Origin: Amycolatopsis bullii
GTDB lineage: Bacteria; Actinomycetota; Actinomycetes; Mycobacteriales; Pseudonocardiaceae
Direction: 5' to 3'
Length of the DNA: 64,000 nt
Assembly: GCF_014654205.1 (NCBI RefSeq)
Contig: NZ_BNAW01000028.1
Location: forward strand, 53,282-117,281
The first letter of the stretch is position 1, and each line of letters opens with the position of its first letter. Positions 52,081-60,116 of the stretch are shown here, one piece after another. The translations under genes were made by a program, and so were the position numbers. The notes beneath the pieces are model-generated. The model was not told the origin of the DNA. It made no database searches and was given only the letters and a program-made list of their open reading frames with translations.

Positions 52081-52598
52081 CAGCCGCGCACGACGATCAG
52101 GACCGGCGGTTCCGCCTGGACGTGCTGGCCACCACCGTCCAGGCGGAGCTGATGGCGGCCGGCTTGCCGGTCCTGTCCGGCAACGACCCGATCGGCTCGG
52201 TCGGCGCCGTCGTGCACGCCGATGTGCCGGAGCTGCGCGGTGTGACGGTCGACTGGCAGGAGCACACCCTCTTCTGGGACGCGAGCCAGGAAGCCATGGC
52301 CGAGGACCCCCTCCAGGAAGGTGCCGAGTGCGCGGCGTTCGGCAAACTCGCGGTCGCGATCGGCGAGGCGATGGCCGAGGCGATGCGGAAGATCCTCACC
52401 GCGGCCGGGCTCGAAGTCGTCGACGGCACCGACGATTATTCGCCTCATCAGCTGCTGGTCACCCGCCGACTGGCCCCTTCGCCCTGGCAGGCGCGTCGCG
52501 ACGCCAAGTTCCAGCGGCAGCAGGAGTCGATGCGCGCGGTCTGGCGGGCGAAGCACGAGGCCGAATGCCCGAACCACGGGCCCGACAGCGACCGCTGA
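52077..52598 (+). CDS. Hypothetical protein, second gene of the PRTase-like operon
   Basis: A 173-residue soluble protein with no recognised family. It has a predicted alpha/beta N-terminal part (FRLDVLATTVQAELMAAGLP, LRGVTVDWQEHTLFWDASQE). A long helix follows (GKLAVAIGEAMAEAMRKILT). The end is a basic helix (PWQARRDAKFQRQQESMRAV). ATG 52077 overlaps the preceding stop, so it is translationally coupled to the PRTase-like protein and probably its partner. It ends 4 nt from the convergent whiA stop. No function can be proposed from the sequence alone. Confidence 0.72.
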   Translation: MTAAHDDQDRRFRLDVLATTVQAELMAAGLPVLSGNDPIGSVGAVVHADVPELRGVTVDWQEHTLFWDASQEAMAEDPLQEGAECAAFGKLAVAIGEAMAEAMRKILTAAGLEVVDGTDDYSPHQLLVTRRLAPSPWQARRDAKFQRQQESMRAVWRAKHEAECPNHGPDSDR

Positions 52599-52602
52599 GT
52601 CC

Positions 52603-53595
52603 TCAGGCGTCTTCCTCTTCGAGCATCTCCGGGGTGACCGCGGACTCGGTGTCCGGGATGTTCAGGTCCTTGGCCCGCTTGTCCGCCATCGCCAGCAGCC
52701 GCCGGATCCGGCCCGCCACCGCGTCCTTCGTCATCTGCGGGTCCGACAGCTGGCCCAGCTCCTCCAGGGACGCCTGCCGGTTGGACAGCCGCAGCCGGCC
52801 CGCCGCCAGGAGGTGGTCCGGGGCCGTGTCGCCGAGGATCTCCAGCGCGCGCTCCACCCGGGCCGCCGCCGCCACCGCCGCACGGGCCGAGCGCCGCAGG
52901 TTCGCGTCGTCGAAGTTGGCCAGGCGGTTCGCCGTGGCGCGGACCTCGCGGCGCATCCGCCGCTCTTCCCACTGCAGGACGCTCGCGTGCGCGCCCAGGC
53001 GGGTCAGCAGCGCGCCGATCGCGTCGCCGTCGCGGACCACCACGCGGTCGGCGCCCCGGACTTCGCGGGACTTCGCCTGGATGCCCATCCGGCGCGCCGC
53101 GCCCACCAGGGCCAGCGCCGCCTCCGGGCCCGGGCACGTCACCTCGAGCGACGACGAGCGGCCCGGCTCGGTCAGCGACCCGTGGGCGAGGAACGCGCCC
53201 CGCCACGCCGCTTCCGCGTCGGCCACGCCGCCGGACACCACGGCCGCGGGCAGCCCGCGCACCGGGCGGCCGCGCTGGTCGATCAGCCCGGTCTGGCGGG
53301 CCAGGCCCTCGCCGTCCTTCACCACGCGCACGACGTAGCGGGTGCCCTTGCGCAGGCCGCCGCTGGCGGTGATGACGTGGACGTCCGAATGGTGGCCGTA
53401 CAGCTCGTGGATCTCCTTGCGCAGCCGACGCGCGACCGAGCCCGTGTCCAGCTCCGCCTCCACGACCACCCGGCCGGCCACGATGTGCAGCCCGCCGGCG
53501 AAGCGAAGCAGCGACGCGACCTCCGCCCGGCGCGGCCCGATCTTCGTGATCTCCAGCCGGCTCAGCTCGTCCTTCACCGCGGCGGTCATCGCCAT
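52603..53595 (-). CDS. whiA: WhiA, DNA-binding developmental/cell-division regulator
   Basis: A 330-residue WhiA protein. The N-terminal LAGLIDADG-homing-endonuclease-like fold is seen as EITKIGPRRAEVASLLRFAG, then WRGAFLAHGSLTEPGRSSSL. The C-terminal HTH is in SNRQASLEELGQLSDPQMTK and DAVAGRIRRLLAMA. In streptomycetes it acts with WhiB to switch on sporulation-septation genes; in non-sporulating relatives it influences division. ATG 53595 has GGAGGGG upstream and overlaps the yvcK stop (TAATG). Last gene of uvrC-rapZ-yvcK-whiA, the usual order. Confidence 0.96.
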   Translation of the reverse strand: MAMTAAVKDELSRLEITKIGPRRAEVASLLRFAGGLHIVAGRVVVEAELDTGSVARRLRKEIHELYGHHSDVHVITASGGLRKGTRYVVRVVKDGEGLARQTGLIDQRGRPVRGLPAAVVSGGVADAEAAWRGAFLAHGSLTEPGRSSSLEVTCPGPEAALALVGAARRMGIQAKSREVRGADRVVVRDGDAIGALLTRLGAHASVLQWEERRMRREVRATANRLANFDDANLRRSARAAVAAAARVERALEILGDTAPDHLLAAGRLRLSNRQASLEELGQLSDPQMTKDAVAGRIRRLLAMADKRAKDLNIPDTESAVTPEMLEEEDA

Positions 53596-54590
53596 TACTG
53601 CCCCTCCCTGCCTTTCGCTCCTCCCCCGTGCTCCCCGCCGAGACCGAGAGCCTCCCGCATGCACAACGCGAGCGCATCAGGATCATGCCGTCCCGGCACT
53701 TCGGGGTCGGCCACCGCCCCCAGGTGTGCCCGGCCGCCCAGCCGTTCCGCCGCGCGGCGGAGATTCGCCGGGTCGGGCACGGAATCGCGGTCCGCGATCA
53801 CCGCGTCGACCCGCAGATCGGGCGCGTGCTCGAAGAGTACGTCGAGGTGGCGCTCCGGGGAGAATCCCGCGGTTTCCCCCGGCTGGGGGACAAGGTTGAG
53901 CACGAGCACCTTCGTCGCGGCCGTGTGCACGAGCGCGTCGCGCAGCCCCGGCACGAGCAGGTGCGGCAGCACGCTGGTGAACCACGAGCCCGGCCCGAGG
54001 AACACGACGTCGGCGGCGAGCACGGCGTCGACGGCCTCCGCGCACGCCTGCGGCGGCCGCCCGGCCACCCCCGGCGAGCGCAGGTTGACCCGCCGGACCT
54101 GGCCCGGGGTCGAGGCCACCGCGACCTGACCGCGGATCGTGCGCAGCGCCGTCGGGTCTTCGCTGTCGAGCCCGCTGACCTCGCCTTCGATCTCCAGCGG
54201 CTCCGGCGACATCGGCAGCACCCGGCCCGAGACGCCCATCAGCCGGCAGGCCTCGTCGAGCGCGGCGACCGGGTCGCCGAGGACCTCGAACAGCCCGGCC
54301 AGCAGCAGGTTTCCCACCGCGTGCCCGGCCAGTGCGCCGTCGCCGCCGAAGCGGTGCTGGAAGACCTCGGCCCACAACGTGCCGCCGTCCTCCGCCGCGA
54401 AGGCCGCGAAGGCCTGCCGGAGGTCGCCCGGCGGCAGCAGCCCGAGTTCACGCCGCAGCCGGCCGGACGACCCGCCGTCGTCGGCCACGGTGACGACCGC
54501 GGTGACGTCGGGGGTCACCCGCCGCACCGCGGACAACGTGGCGTGCAGCCCGTGGCCGCCCCCGAGGGCGACCGCGCGCACGTTATTCAC
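53595..54590 (-). CDS. yvcK: YvcK/CofD-like gluconeogenesis factor
   Basis: A 331-residue protein of the YvcK (CofD-like) family, which binds UDP-sugars and influences cell-wall and carbon metabolism. Family motifs are AVALGGGHGLHATLSAVRR, VVTVADDGGSSGRLRRELG, LPPGDLRQAF and VVFLGPGSWFTSVLPHLLV. GTG 54590 overlaps the rapZ end by 8 bp; a TTG at 54596 is an alternative. The stop overlaps the whiA start. In M. tuberculosis the homologue is Rv1422 (CuvA). Its regulation follows the uvrC-rapZ operon. Confidence 0.93.
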   Translation of the reverse strand: MNNVRAVALGGGHGLHATLSAVRRVTPDVTAVVTVADDGGSSGRLRRELGLLPPGDLRQAFAAFAAEDGGTLWAEVFQHRFGGDGALAGHAVGNLLLAGLFEVLGDPVAALDEACRLMGVSGRVLPMSPEPLEIEGEVSGLDSEDPTALRTIRGQVAVASTPGQVRRVNLRSPGVAGRPPQACAEAVDAVLAADVVFLGPGSWFTSVLPHLLVPGLRDALVHTAATKVLVLNLVPQPGETAGFSPERHLDVLFEHAPDLRVDAVIADRDSVPDPANLRRAAERLGGRAHLGAVADPEVPGRHDPDALALCMREALGLGGEHGGGAKGREGQ

Positions 54591-55473
54591 GACCAAGGTC
54601 GCGGTGCACCACCTTCACGGCCATCCCGTCCTCTTTGGACAGACGTTCGGCGAGCTCCACCGACAGCGCCACGCTGCGGTGCTTGCCGCCGGTGCAGCCG
54701 ACGGCCAGCGTCAGGTACCGCTTGCCCTCACGCTTGTAGCCGGCGCCGATCAGCCGCAGCAGCTGGTGGTAGCGGTCGAGGAACTCCTCGGCGCCTTCCT
54801 GCGAGAGGACGTAGTTGCGGACCTCGCCGTCGAGGCCGGTGTGCTCGCGCAGCTCCGGGATCCAGAACGGGTTGGGCAGGAACCGGACGTCCATCACCAG
54901 GTCGGCGTCCATCGGCAGGCCGTACTTGTAGCCGAAGGACAGCACGGTGACCCGGGTCTGGGTGCTCGCCTCGGACCCGAACGCGTCCTCGATCTTGGCG
55001 CGCAGGTCGTGCACCGACAGCGACGACGTGTCGAGCACCAGGTCGGCTTCTTCGCGCAGCGGCTCCAGCAGCGTCCGCTCGGCGGTGATGCCGTCGGCGA
55101 GCCGGCCGTCGCCCTGCATCGGGTGGCCCCGGCGGACGGCCTCGAAGCGCCGCACCAGCACCGCGTCAGTCGCCTCCAGGAACAGCACCCGCGGCTTGTA
55201 GCCCCGGGCGTCGAGGTCCTTGATCACCGAGGCGAGGTCGTCGGTGAACGCGCGCGAGCGCACGTCCATCACCACCGCCACCTTGGTGATCGCGCCGCGC
55301 GCCTGGGCGCCCAGCTCGACCATGGTGGCGATCAGCTCCGGGGGCAGGTTGTCGACGACGAACCAGCCCAGGTCCTCCAGGCACTTGGCCGCGGTGCTGC
55401 GGCCCGCCCCCGACAACCCGGACACGACCGCGACCTCCATGCCGGAGCCGCGGATCTCCTCTTGCGCACTCAC
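54583..55473 (-). CDS. rapZ: RapZ-like RNase adapter / nucleotide-binding protein
   Basis: A 296-residue P-loop protein. Walker A is VVSGLSGAGRSTAAKCLEDL (about residues 17-36), then FVVDNLPPELIATMVE, and a C-terminal domain with LVMDVRFLPNPFWIPELREH, LTLAVGCTGGKHRSVALS and ERL. In E. coli RapZ directs decay of the glmS-activating sRNA; in actinobacteria the role is unclear and only nucleotide binding is expected. GTG 55473 follows GGAGTAGG. It is between uvrC and yvcK, the universal actinobacterial arrangement. Confidence 0.93.
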   Translation of the reverse strand: MSAQEEIRGSGMEVAVVSGLSGAGRSTAAKCLEDLGWFVVDNLPPELIATMVELGAQARGAITKVAVVMDVRSRAFTDDLASVIKDLDARGYKPRVLFLEATDAVLVRRFEAVRRGHPMQGDGRLADGITAERTLLEPLREEADLVLDTSSLSVHDLRAKIEDAFGSEASTQTRVTVLSFGYKYGLPMDADLVMDVRFLPNPFWIPELREHTGLDGEVRNYVLSQEGAEEFLDRYHQLLRLIGAGYKREGKRYLTLAVGCTGGKHRSVALSVELAERLSKEDGMAVKVVHRDLGRE

Positions 55474-55482
55474 TGTGTTTTC

Positions 55483-57438
55483 CTACTCCCCTGCTCCTGT
55501 GCCGTTGCTCGCGCCGGACTCCCCGGCCAGCGCGGCGACCACGGCCTCCGCGGTGCGCCTGCCGAAGCCGGGCACCGCCTCGATCTCTTCGACCCTGGCC
55601 TGCTTGAGCTTCTTCACCGAGCCGAAGTGCTTGATCAGCGCGGTGCGGCGAGCCTGCCCCAGCCCGGGCACACTGTCCAATTCGGACGTCACCAGCCGCT
55701 TGGACCGCTTCTCGCGGTGGTAGGCGATGGCGAAGCGGTGGGCTTCGTCACGCAGCCGCTGCAGCAGGTACAGCCCCTCCGACGTCCGGGGCAGGATCAC
55801 CGGATCGGGGTCGGCGGGCAGCCAGACCTCTTCGAGCCGCTTGGCCAGCCCGACCACGGAGATGTCGGTGATGCCGAGCTCGGCCAGCACGTCCGCGGCC
55901 GCGGTGGCCTGCGGGCCGGCGCCGTCGACGACCAGGAGGTTCGGCGGGTAGGCGAACTTCTTCGGCCGCCCGGTCTCCGGGTCGAGGCCGGGAGTGCTCG
56001 ACTCCTCCGCGCTTTCCTTCAGGTAGCGGTAGAACCGCCTGCGCACGACTTCGGCGATCGAGGCGACGTCACCCTCCGTGGCCGCCTCCCGCAGCGCGAA
56101 GCGCCGGTACTCGGACTTGCGCGCGAGCCCGTCCTCGAAGACGACGAGGGACGCCACGACGTCGCTGCCCTGGATGTGGCTGATGTCGATGCACTCGATG
56201 CGCAGCGGCGCGGTGTCGAGGCCGAGGAACTCCTGCAGCTCGGTGAGCGCCGCCGAGCGGGCGGTGAGGTCGCCGGCGCGGCGCAGCTTGTGCTGGGTGA
56301 ACGCCTCCCCCGCGTTGCGCTGCACGGTCTCGGCCAGTGCCTTTTTGTCGCCGCGCTGCGGCACCCGCAGCTGGACGCGCGAGCCGCGCAGCCCGGTGAG
56401 CCACTCCGCGACCGCGTCGGCGTCCGCCGGCAGCTCCGGGACCAGGACCTCGCGCGGGACGACCGGGCCGGCGTCGACGTCGTCGCGGGCGTCGAGCTCG
56501 GCCTCGTCGCCGTAGAACTGGGTGAGGAAGTGGTCGACCAGCGCCGGGACGTCCATCTCCTCGGCCTTGTCGATGACCCAGCCGCGCTGGCCGCGGACCC
56601 GGCCGCCGCGCACGTGGAAGACCTGGACCGCGGCCTCCAGCTCGTCGTGCGCGAAGGCCACGACGTCGGCGTCCGTGCCGTCGCCGAGCACCACGGCCTG
56701 CTTCTCCATGGCGCGGCGCAGCGCGCCGAGGTCGTCGCGCAGCCGGGCCGCGCGCTCGAACTCGAGCTCTTCGGACGCGGCGGCCATCTCCGCTTCGAGG
56801 CGCTTGATCATGACGTCGGTCTTGCCGGCCAGGAAGTCGCAGAAGTCCTCGACGATGTCGCGGTGCTCGTCGGCCGAGACGCGGCCCACGCACGGCGCCG
56901 AGCACTTGTCGATGTAGCCGAGCAGGCAGGGACGGCCGATCTGGCCGTGGCGGCGGAACACCCCGGCCGAGCAGGTGCGCGCCGGGAAAACGCGCAGCAG
57001 CAGGTCGAGCGTCTCGCGGATGGCCCACGCGTGCGCGTACGGGCCGAAGTACCGGACGCCCTTCTTGCGCGCGCCGCGGTAGACGTGCAGCCGCGGGAAC
57101 TCCTCGTTCAGCGTCACCGCGAGCACCGGGTAGCTCTTGTCGTCGCGGTAGCGGACGTTGAACCGCGGGTCGAACTCCTTGATCCAGTTGTACTCGAGCT
57201 GGAGCGCCTCGACCTCGGTGGTGACGACGGTCCATTCGACGCTCCCGGCCGTCGTGACCATCTGGCGGGTGCGCGGGTGCAGGCCGGAGAGGTCGGCGAA
57301 GTAGGAGTTCAGCCTGCTGCGGAGGCTTTTGGCCTTGCCGACGTAGATGACCCGCTTGGTCGCGTCGCGGAACTTGTACACGCCAGGGGCATCCGGGATG
57401 CTCCCCGGCGAGGGACGGTAGGTGGTCGGGTCAGCCAC
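55483..57438 (-). CDS. uvrC: Excinuclease ABC subunit C
   Basis: A 651-residue nuclease that makes the two incisions of nucleotide excision repair. The N-terminal GIY-YIG domain is PGVYKFRDATKRVIYVGKAK, a cysteine cluster lies in RTCSAGVF and KCSAPCVGR, and the UVR motif is LEFERAARLRDDLGALRRAM (about 210-230). The RNase H-like domain has IDISHIQGSDVVASLVVFED and LLVVDGAGPQ. Tandem HhH motifs close the protein (VPGLGQARRTALIKHFGSVK, AVPGFGRRTAEAVVAAL). GTG 57438. First gene of the uvrC-rapZ-yvcK-whiA operon. Confidence 0.97.
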   Translation of the reverse strand: MADPTTYRPSPGSIPDAPGVYKFRDATKRVIYVGKAKSLRSRLNSYFADLSGLHPRTRQMVTTAGSVEWTVVTTEVEALQLEYNWIKEFDPRFNVRYRDDKSYPVLAVTLNEEFPRLHVYRGARKKGVRYFGPYAHAWAIRETLDLLLRVFPARTCSAGVFRRHGQIGRPCLLGYIDKCSAPCVGRVSADEHRDIVEDFCDFLAGKTDVMIKRLEAEMAAASEELEFERAARLRDDLGALRRAMEKQAVVLGDGTDADVVAFAHDELEAAVQVFHVRGGRVRGQRGWVIDKAEEMDVPALVDHFLTQFYGDEAELDARDDVDAGPVVPREVLVPELPADADAVAEWLTGLRGSRVQLRVPQRGDKKALAETVQRNAGEAFTQHKLRRAGDLTARSAALTELQEFLGLDTAPLRIECIDISHIQGSDVVASLVVFEDGLARKSEYRRFALREAATEGDVASIAEVVRRRFYRYLKESAEESSTPGLDPETGRPKKFAYPPNLLVVDGAGPQATAAADVLAELGITDISVVGLAKRLEEVWLPADPDPVILPRTSEGLYLLQRLRDEAHRFAIAYHREKRSKRLVTSELDSVPGLGQARRTALIKHFGSVKKLKQARVEEIEAVPGFGRRTAEAVVAALAGESGASNGTGAGE

Positions 57439-57601
57439 CCCCCCAGCGTATTTGGCACCACCGACAGTTCTCGCACACCCCCGTCCGGGCCCGCCGGAAG
57501 TAGGGTGTTCGTCCGCTTCCGACCTTCGTCGGTGTCCGCACCTGTGACGCGGTGGTTACTTTCCGACGGCGATCCGGTCCCCCACCGAAAGGATCACCGC
57601 C

Positions 57602-58324
57602 GTGACCTCTCTCCGCCTCCTCGGCGCCGCTTCCGCGGCCGCCGTCGCGCTCACCCTCGCGGGCGGCGCGGTCGCCTCCGCGGGCGTCCAGCCGAACATC
57701 GTCGGCGGCACCACCGCGCCGACGGTCTCCTGGGGTGCCCAGGTGTACGTCAACACGCCCGGCCGCGACTACCAGGGCTTCAACTGCTCGGGCACGGTCA
57801 TCGCCGCCCGCTGGGTGCTGACCGCGGTGCACTGCCTCGACTCCGACGGCTCGGGGATGTTCGTCCGGGTCGGCAGCAACACGCTGCTCTCGGGCACGAA
57901 GATCGCCGTCGACAACGAGTACGAGTCCCCGAACGGCGACATCGCACTGCTTCACCTGGCCTCGGCGACGAGCGCCGCGCCGATCTCGCTGGGCAGCTCG
58001 GACCCGGCCACCGGCAGCACCAACCAGATCTACGGCTGGGGCCGCACCACCCCGACCGGCCCGCCGGCGACGTCGCTGAAGACGGCGAACGTCCAGGTGA
58101 CCGGCCGCTCCACGGACGCCTACGGCGGCCGGGCGATCCAGAGCGTGGGCATCAACGGCTCGGCGTGGAAGGGCGACTCGGGCGGGCCCGAGGTCGCGAA
58201 CGGCGTGCAGGTCGGCGTCGCGTCGACGGTCCAGAACCAGAGCGGGTCGAACACGCGCGGGACGAACAACTACGCGAGCGTGGCGGCAAGCCGGTCCTGG
58301 ATCCGGACGACCGCGGGCGTGTGA
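57602..58324 (+). CDS. Secreted trypsin-like serine protease
   Basis: A 240-residue exported protease of family S1. The signal peptide covers about 1-26 (LLGAASAAAVALTLAGGAVA), and the mature enzyme starts near IVGGTTAPTVSWGAQV. Catalytic residues are His in VLTAVHCLD (about 76), Asp in NGDIALLHLAS (about 113) and Ser in WKGDSGGPEV (about 192). A short or absent pro-peptide is typical of the Streptomyces/Saccharopolyspora trypsins. GTG 57602 follows GAAAGGA. Stand-alone gene divergent from uvrC, ended by a strong GC terminator. Confidence 0.92.
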   Translation: MTSLRLLGAASAAAVALTLAGGAVASAGVQPNIVGGTTAPTVSWGAQVYVNTPGRDYQGFNCSGTVIAARWVLTAVHCLDSDGSGMFVRVGSNTLLSGTKIAVDNEYESPNGDIALLHLASATSAAPISLGSSDPATGSTNQIYGWGRTTPTGPPATSLKTANVQVTGRSTDAYGGRAIQSVGINGSAWKGDSGGPEVANGVQVGVASTVQNQSGSNTRGTNNYASVAASRSWIRTTAGV

Positions 58325-58328
58325 GTCA

Positions 58329-58356
58329 CCGGGGCGGCGCTCCGGCGCCGCCCCGG
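58329..58356 (+). terminator. Terminator of the trypsin gene
   Basis: CCGGGGCGGCGC (58329-58340) pairs perfectly with GCGCCGCCCCGG (58345-58356) around a 4-nt loop, followed by TTCT. It begins 5 nt after the protease stop. Confidence 0.85.
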
Positions 58357-58388
58357 TTCTGTCGGTCCTGTGTGGGATGCTCGCGGAC

Positions 58389-59165
58389 ATGCGGATCGCC
58401 ACCTGGAACGTGAACTCCATCGTCCCCCGCCTGCCCCGCCTGCTGGGCTTCCTGGAGGAGACGGCGCCGGACGTGCTGTGCCTGCAGGAGCTGAAGACCA
58501 CGACGGAGAAGTTCCCGCTGGCCGAGGTCGAGGCGCTGGGGTACGAGGTGGCGGCGTACGGGCTGGGCCGCTGGAACGGCGTCGGGATCGTGTCGCGGGT
58601 GGGGCTGGCCGACGTGGTGCGCGGCCTGCCGGGCGAGCCGCAGTTCGACGGCGCCGCGGAGGCCCGCGCGGTGGGCGCCACCTGCGGGGGCGTGCGGGTG
58701 TGGTCGGTGTACGTGCCCAACGGCCGGGAGCCGGACAACCCGCACTACGCGTACAAGCTGGAGTGGCTGGACGCCTTGCGGTCCTTGGTGGCTTCGGAGG
58801 TTTCCGGCGGCCCGTTCGCGGTTCTGGGCGACTTCAACGTGGCCCCGACGGACGCGGACGTCTGGGACATCGCGTTGTTCGCGGAGTCGACGCACGTGAC
58901 GAAGCCGGAGCGCGACGCCCTGGCCCGGCTGCGGGACCTCGGCCTGTCGGACGTCTTCCCCCGGCCGCTGAAGTACGACCACCCGTTCACGTACTGGGAC
59001 TACCGGGCGGGGAACTTCCCGAACAACAAGGGCATGCGGATCGACCTGGTGTACGGCAACGAGGCTTTCACGTCCGCGGTCACGGATTCCTATGTGGACC
59101 GCAACATGCGGAAGGGCAAGGGGCCGTCGGACCACGCGCCCATCGTGGTCGACCTGGACCTCTGA
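58389..59165 (+). CDS. xthA: Exodeoxyribonuclease III
   Basis: A 258-residue AP endonuclease/3'-exonuclease. Family motifs are MRIATWNVNSIVPRLPRL, VLCLQELKTTTEKFP, GVGIVSRVGL, LGDFNVAPTDADVWD and PSDHAPIVVDLDL at the C-terminus, with the catalytic Asp, Asn and His. ATG 58389 gives the classical N-terminus; an upstream in-frame ATG at 58377 would add four residues. It acts in base-excision repair of abasic sites in the cytosol. It ends 4 nt before the convergent PH-domain gene. Confidence 0.95.
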   Translation: MRIATWNVNSIVPRLPRLLGFLEETAPDVLCLQELKTTTEKFPLAEVEALGYEVAAYGLGRWNGVGIVSRVGLADVVRGLPGEPQFDGAAEARAVGATCGGVRVWSVYVPNGREPDNPHYAYKLEWLDALRSLVASEVSGGPFAVLGDFNVAPTDADVWDIALFAESTHVTKPERDALARLRDLGLSDVFPRPLKYDHPFTYWDYRAGNFPNNKGMRIDLVYGNEAFTSAVTDSYVDRNMRKGKGPSDHAPIVVDLDL

Positions 59166-59169
59166 CGCC

Positions 59170-59613
59170 CTAGCCGCCGGTGGCGGCGCGGTGCAGTTTC
59201 CGCAGCGCCCGCACCGCCTCCACCGCCCGGTCGCGGTCCACCGCCTGCACGGCCATCACCGCGTGGTACTCGTCGTCCGGCAGCTCCAGCCGCGCCCACG
59301 ACGCGCCGTCCGGGAAACTCACCGACAGCACCTCGCTCCACGCGAACCGCCGGGTGATCAGCACGTTCCGGACCTCGATGCCCTCGGCGTCGGCCCGCAC
59401 CCTGGCGATCGCGAACAGCATCACCCCGCACGCCAGCAGGATCCCGATGCCCACCATCGCCGCCTGATCGGAGCGCTGGAAACGCACGCCCGTGTCGCCG
59501 TTGCGCAGCAGGACCGCCACCACGACGAACACCGCGAGCAGCGCCACCGCCAGCACGCTGCACATGATCATCGCGCGGCGGGGGCGGATCACCAGCGAAG
59601 TCGCGACGCTCAT
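59170..59613 (-). CDS. PH-domain membrane protein of the riboflavin cluster
   Basis: A 147-residue membrane protein with two hydrophobic segments (IMCSVLAVALLAVFVVVAVL and AAMVGIGILLACGVMLFAIA). A bacterial PH-like domain (DUF6 type) follows: EGIEVRNVLITRRFAWSEVL and WARLELPDDEYHAVMAVQAV. Function unknown. The ATG overlaps the ribH stop (ATGA), and the same gene follows ribH in mycobacteria (Rv1417), so a conserved though undefined link to riboflavin synthesis is likely. Confidence 0.88.
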   Translation of the reverse strand: MSVATSLVIRPRRAMIMCSVLAVALLAVFVVVAVLLRNGDTGVRFQRSDQAAMVGIGILLACGVMLFAIARVRADAEGIEVRNVLITRRFAWSEVLSVSFPDGASWARLELPDDEYHAVMAVQAVDRDRAVEAVRALRKLHRAATGG

Positions 59614-60116
59614 TGGAAACCCCGCTCGGTCCACGGCTGGCGCAGGCTCCGCAGCACGTGCGCGGAGTCCAGGGCGGCCACCGTCGCCTCGTAGCCCTTG
59701 TCCTCCTTCGCCCCCGGGCGGCCCGAGCGGTCGACGGCCTGCTCGTGCGTGTCGCAGGTCAGGACGCCGTTGCCGACCGGGGTGCTCTCGTCGAGCGCGA
59801 CCCGGGTCAGGCCCGCCGTCACCGCGTCGCACACGTACTCGAAGTGCGGGGTGCCGCCGCGGATGACCACGCCGAGCGCGACCACGGCGTCGTGGTTGCG
59901 GGCCAGCGCCTGCGCCACCACCGGGAGCTCGACCGCGCCCGCCACGTGGACGACCGTCGGCTCCTCCTCCAGCTCCGCTTCCTTCGCCGCGACCAGCGCC
60001 CGCTCCAGCAGGACGTCGGTGATGTCCGCGTTCCAGCGGGTGGCGACGATGCCGAGCTTCAGCGACTTGCAGTCGGAGAGGTCCAGCTTGACATCGGGTC
60101 GGCCGTCGCCGCTCAC
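59610..60116 (-). CDS. ribH: 6,7-dimethyl-8-ribityllumazine synthase
   Basis: A 168-residue lumazine synthase that condenses the pyrimidine precursor with dihydroxybutanone phosphate. Conserved segments are LGIVATRWNADITDVLLERA, VVHVAGAVELPVVAQAL and VALGVVIRGGTPHFEYV, the last with the catalytic histidine. A short C-terminal extension ends LRQPWTERGFQ. GTG 60116 overlaps the ribBA stop. It works with RibE, encoded two genes upstream, in a complex or in sequence. Confidence 0.96.
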   Translation of the reverse strand: MSGDGRPDVKLDLSDCKSLKLGIVATRWNADITDVLLERALVAAKEAELEEEPTVVHVAGAVELPVVAQALARNHDAVVALGVVIRGGTPHFEYVCDAVTAGLTRVALDESTPVGNGVLTCDTHEQAVDRSGRPGAKEDKGYEATVAALDSAHVLRSLRQPWTERGFQ

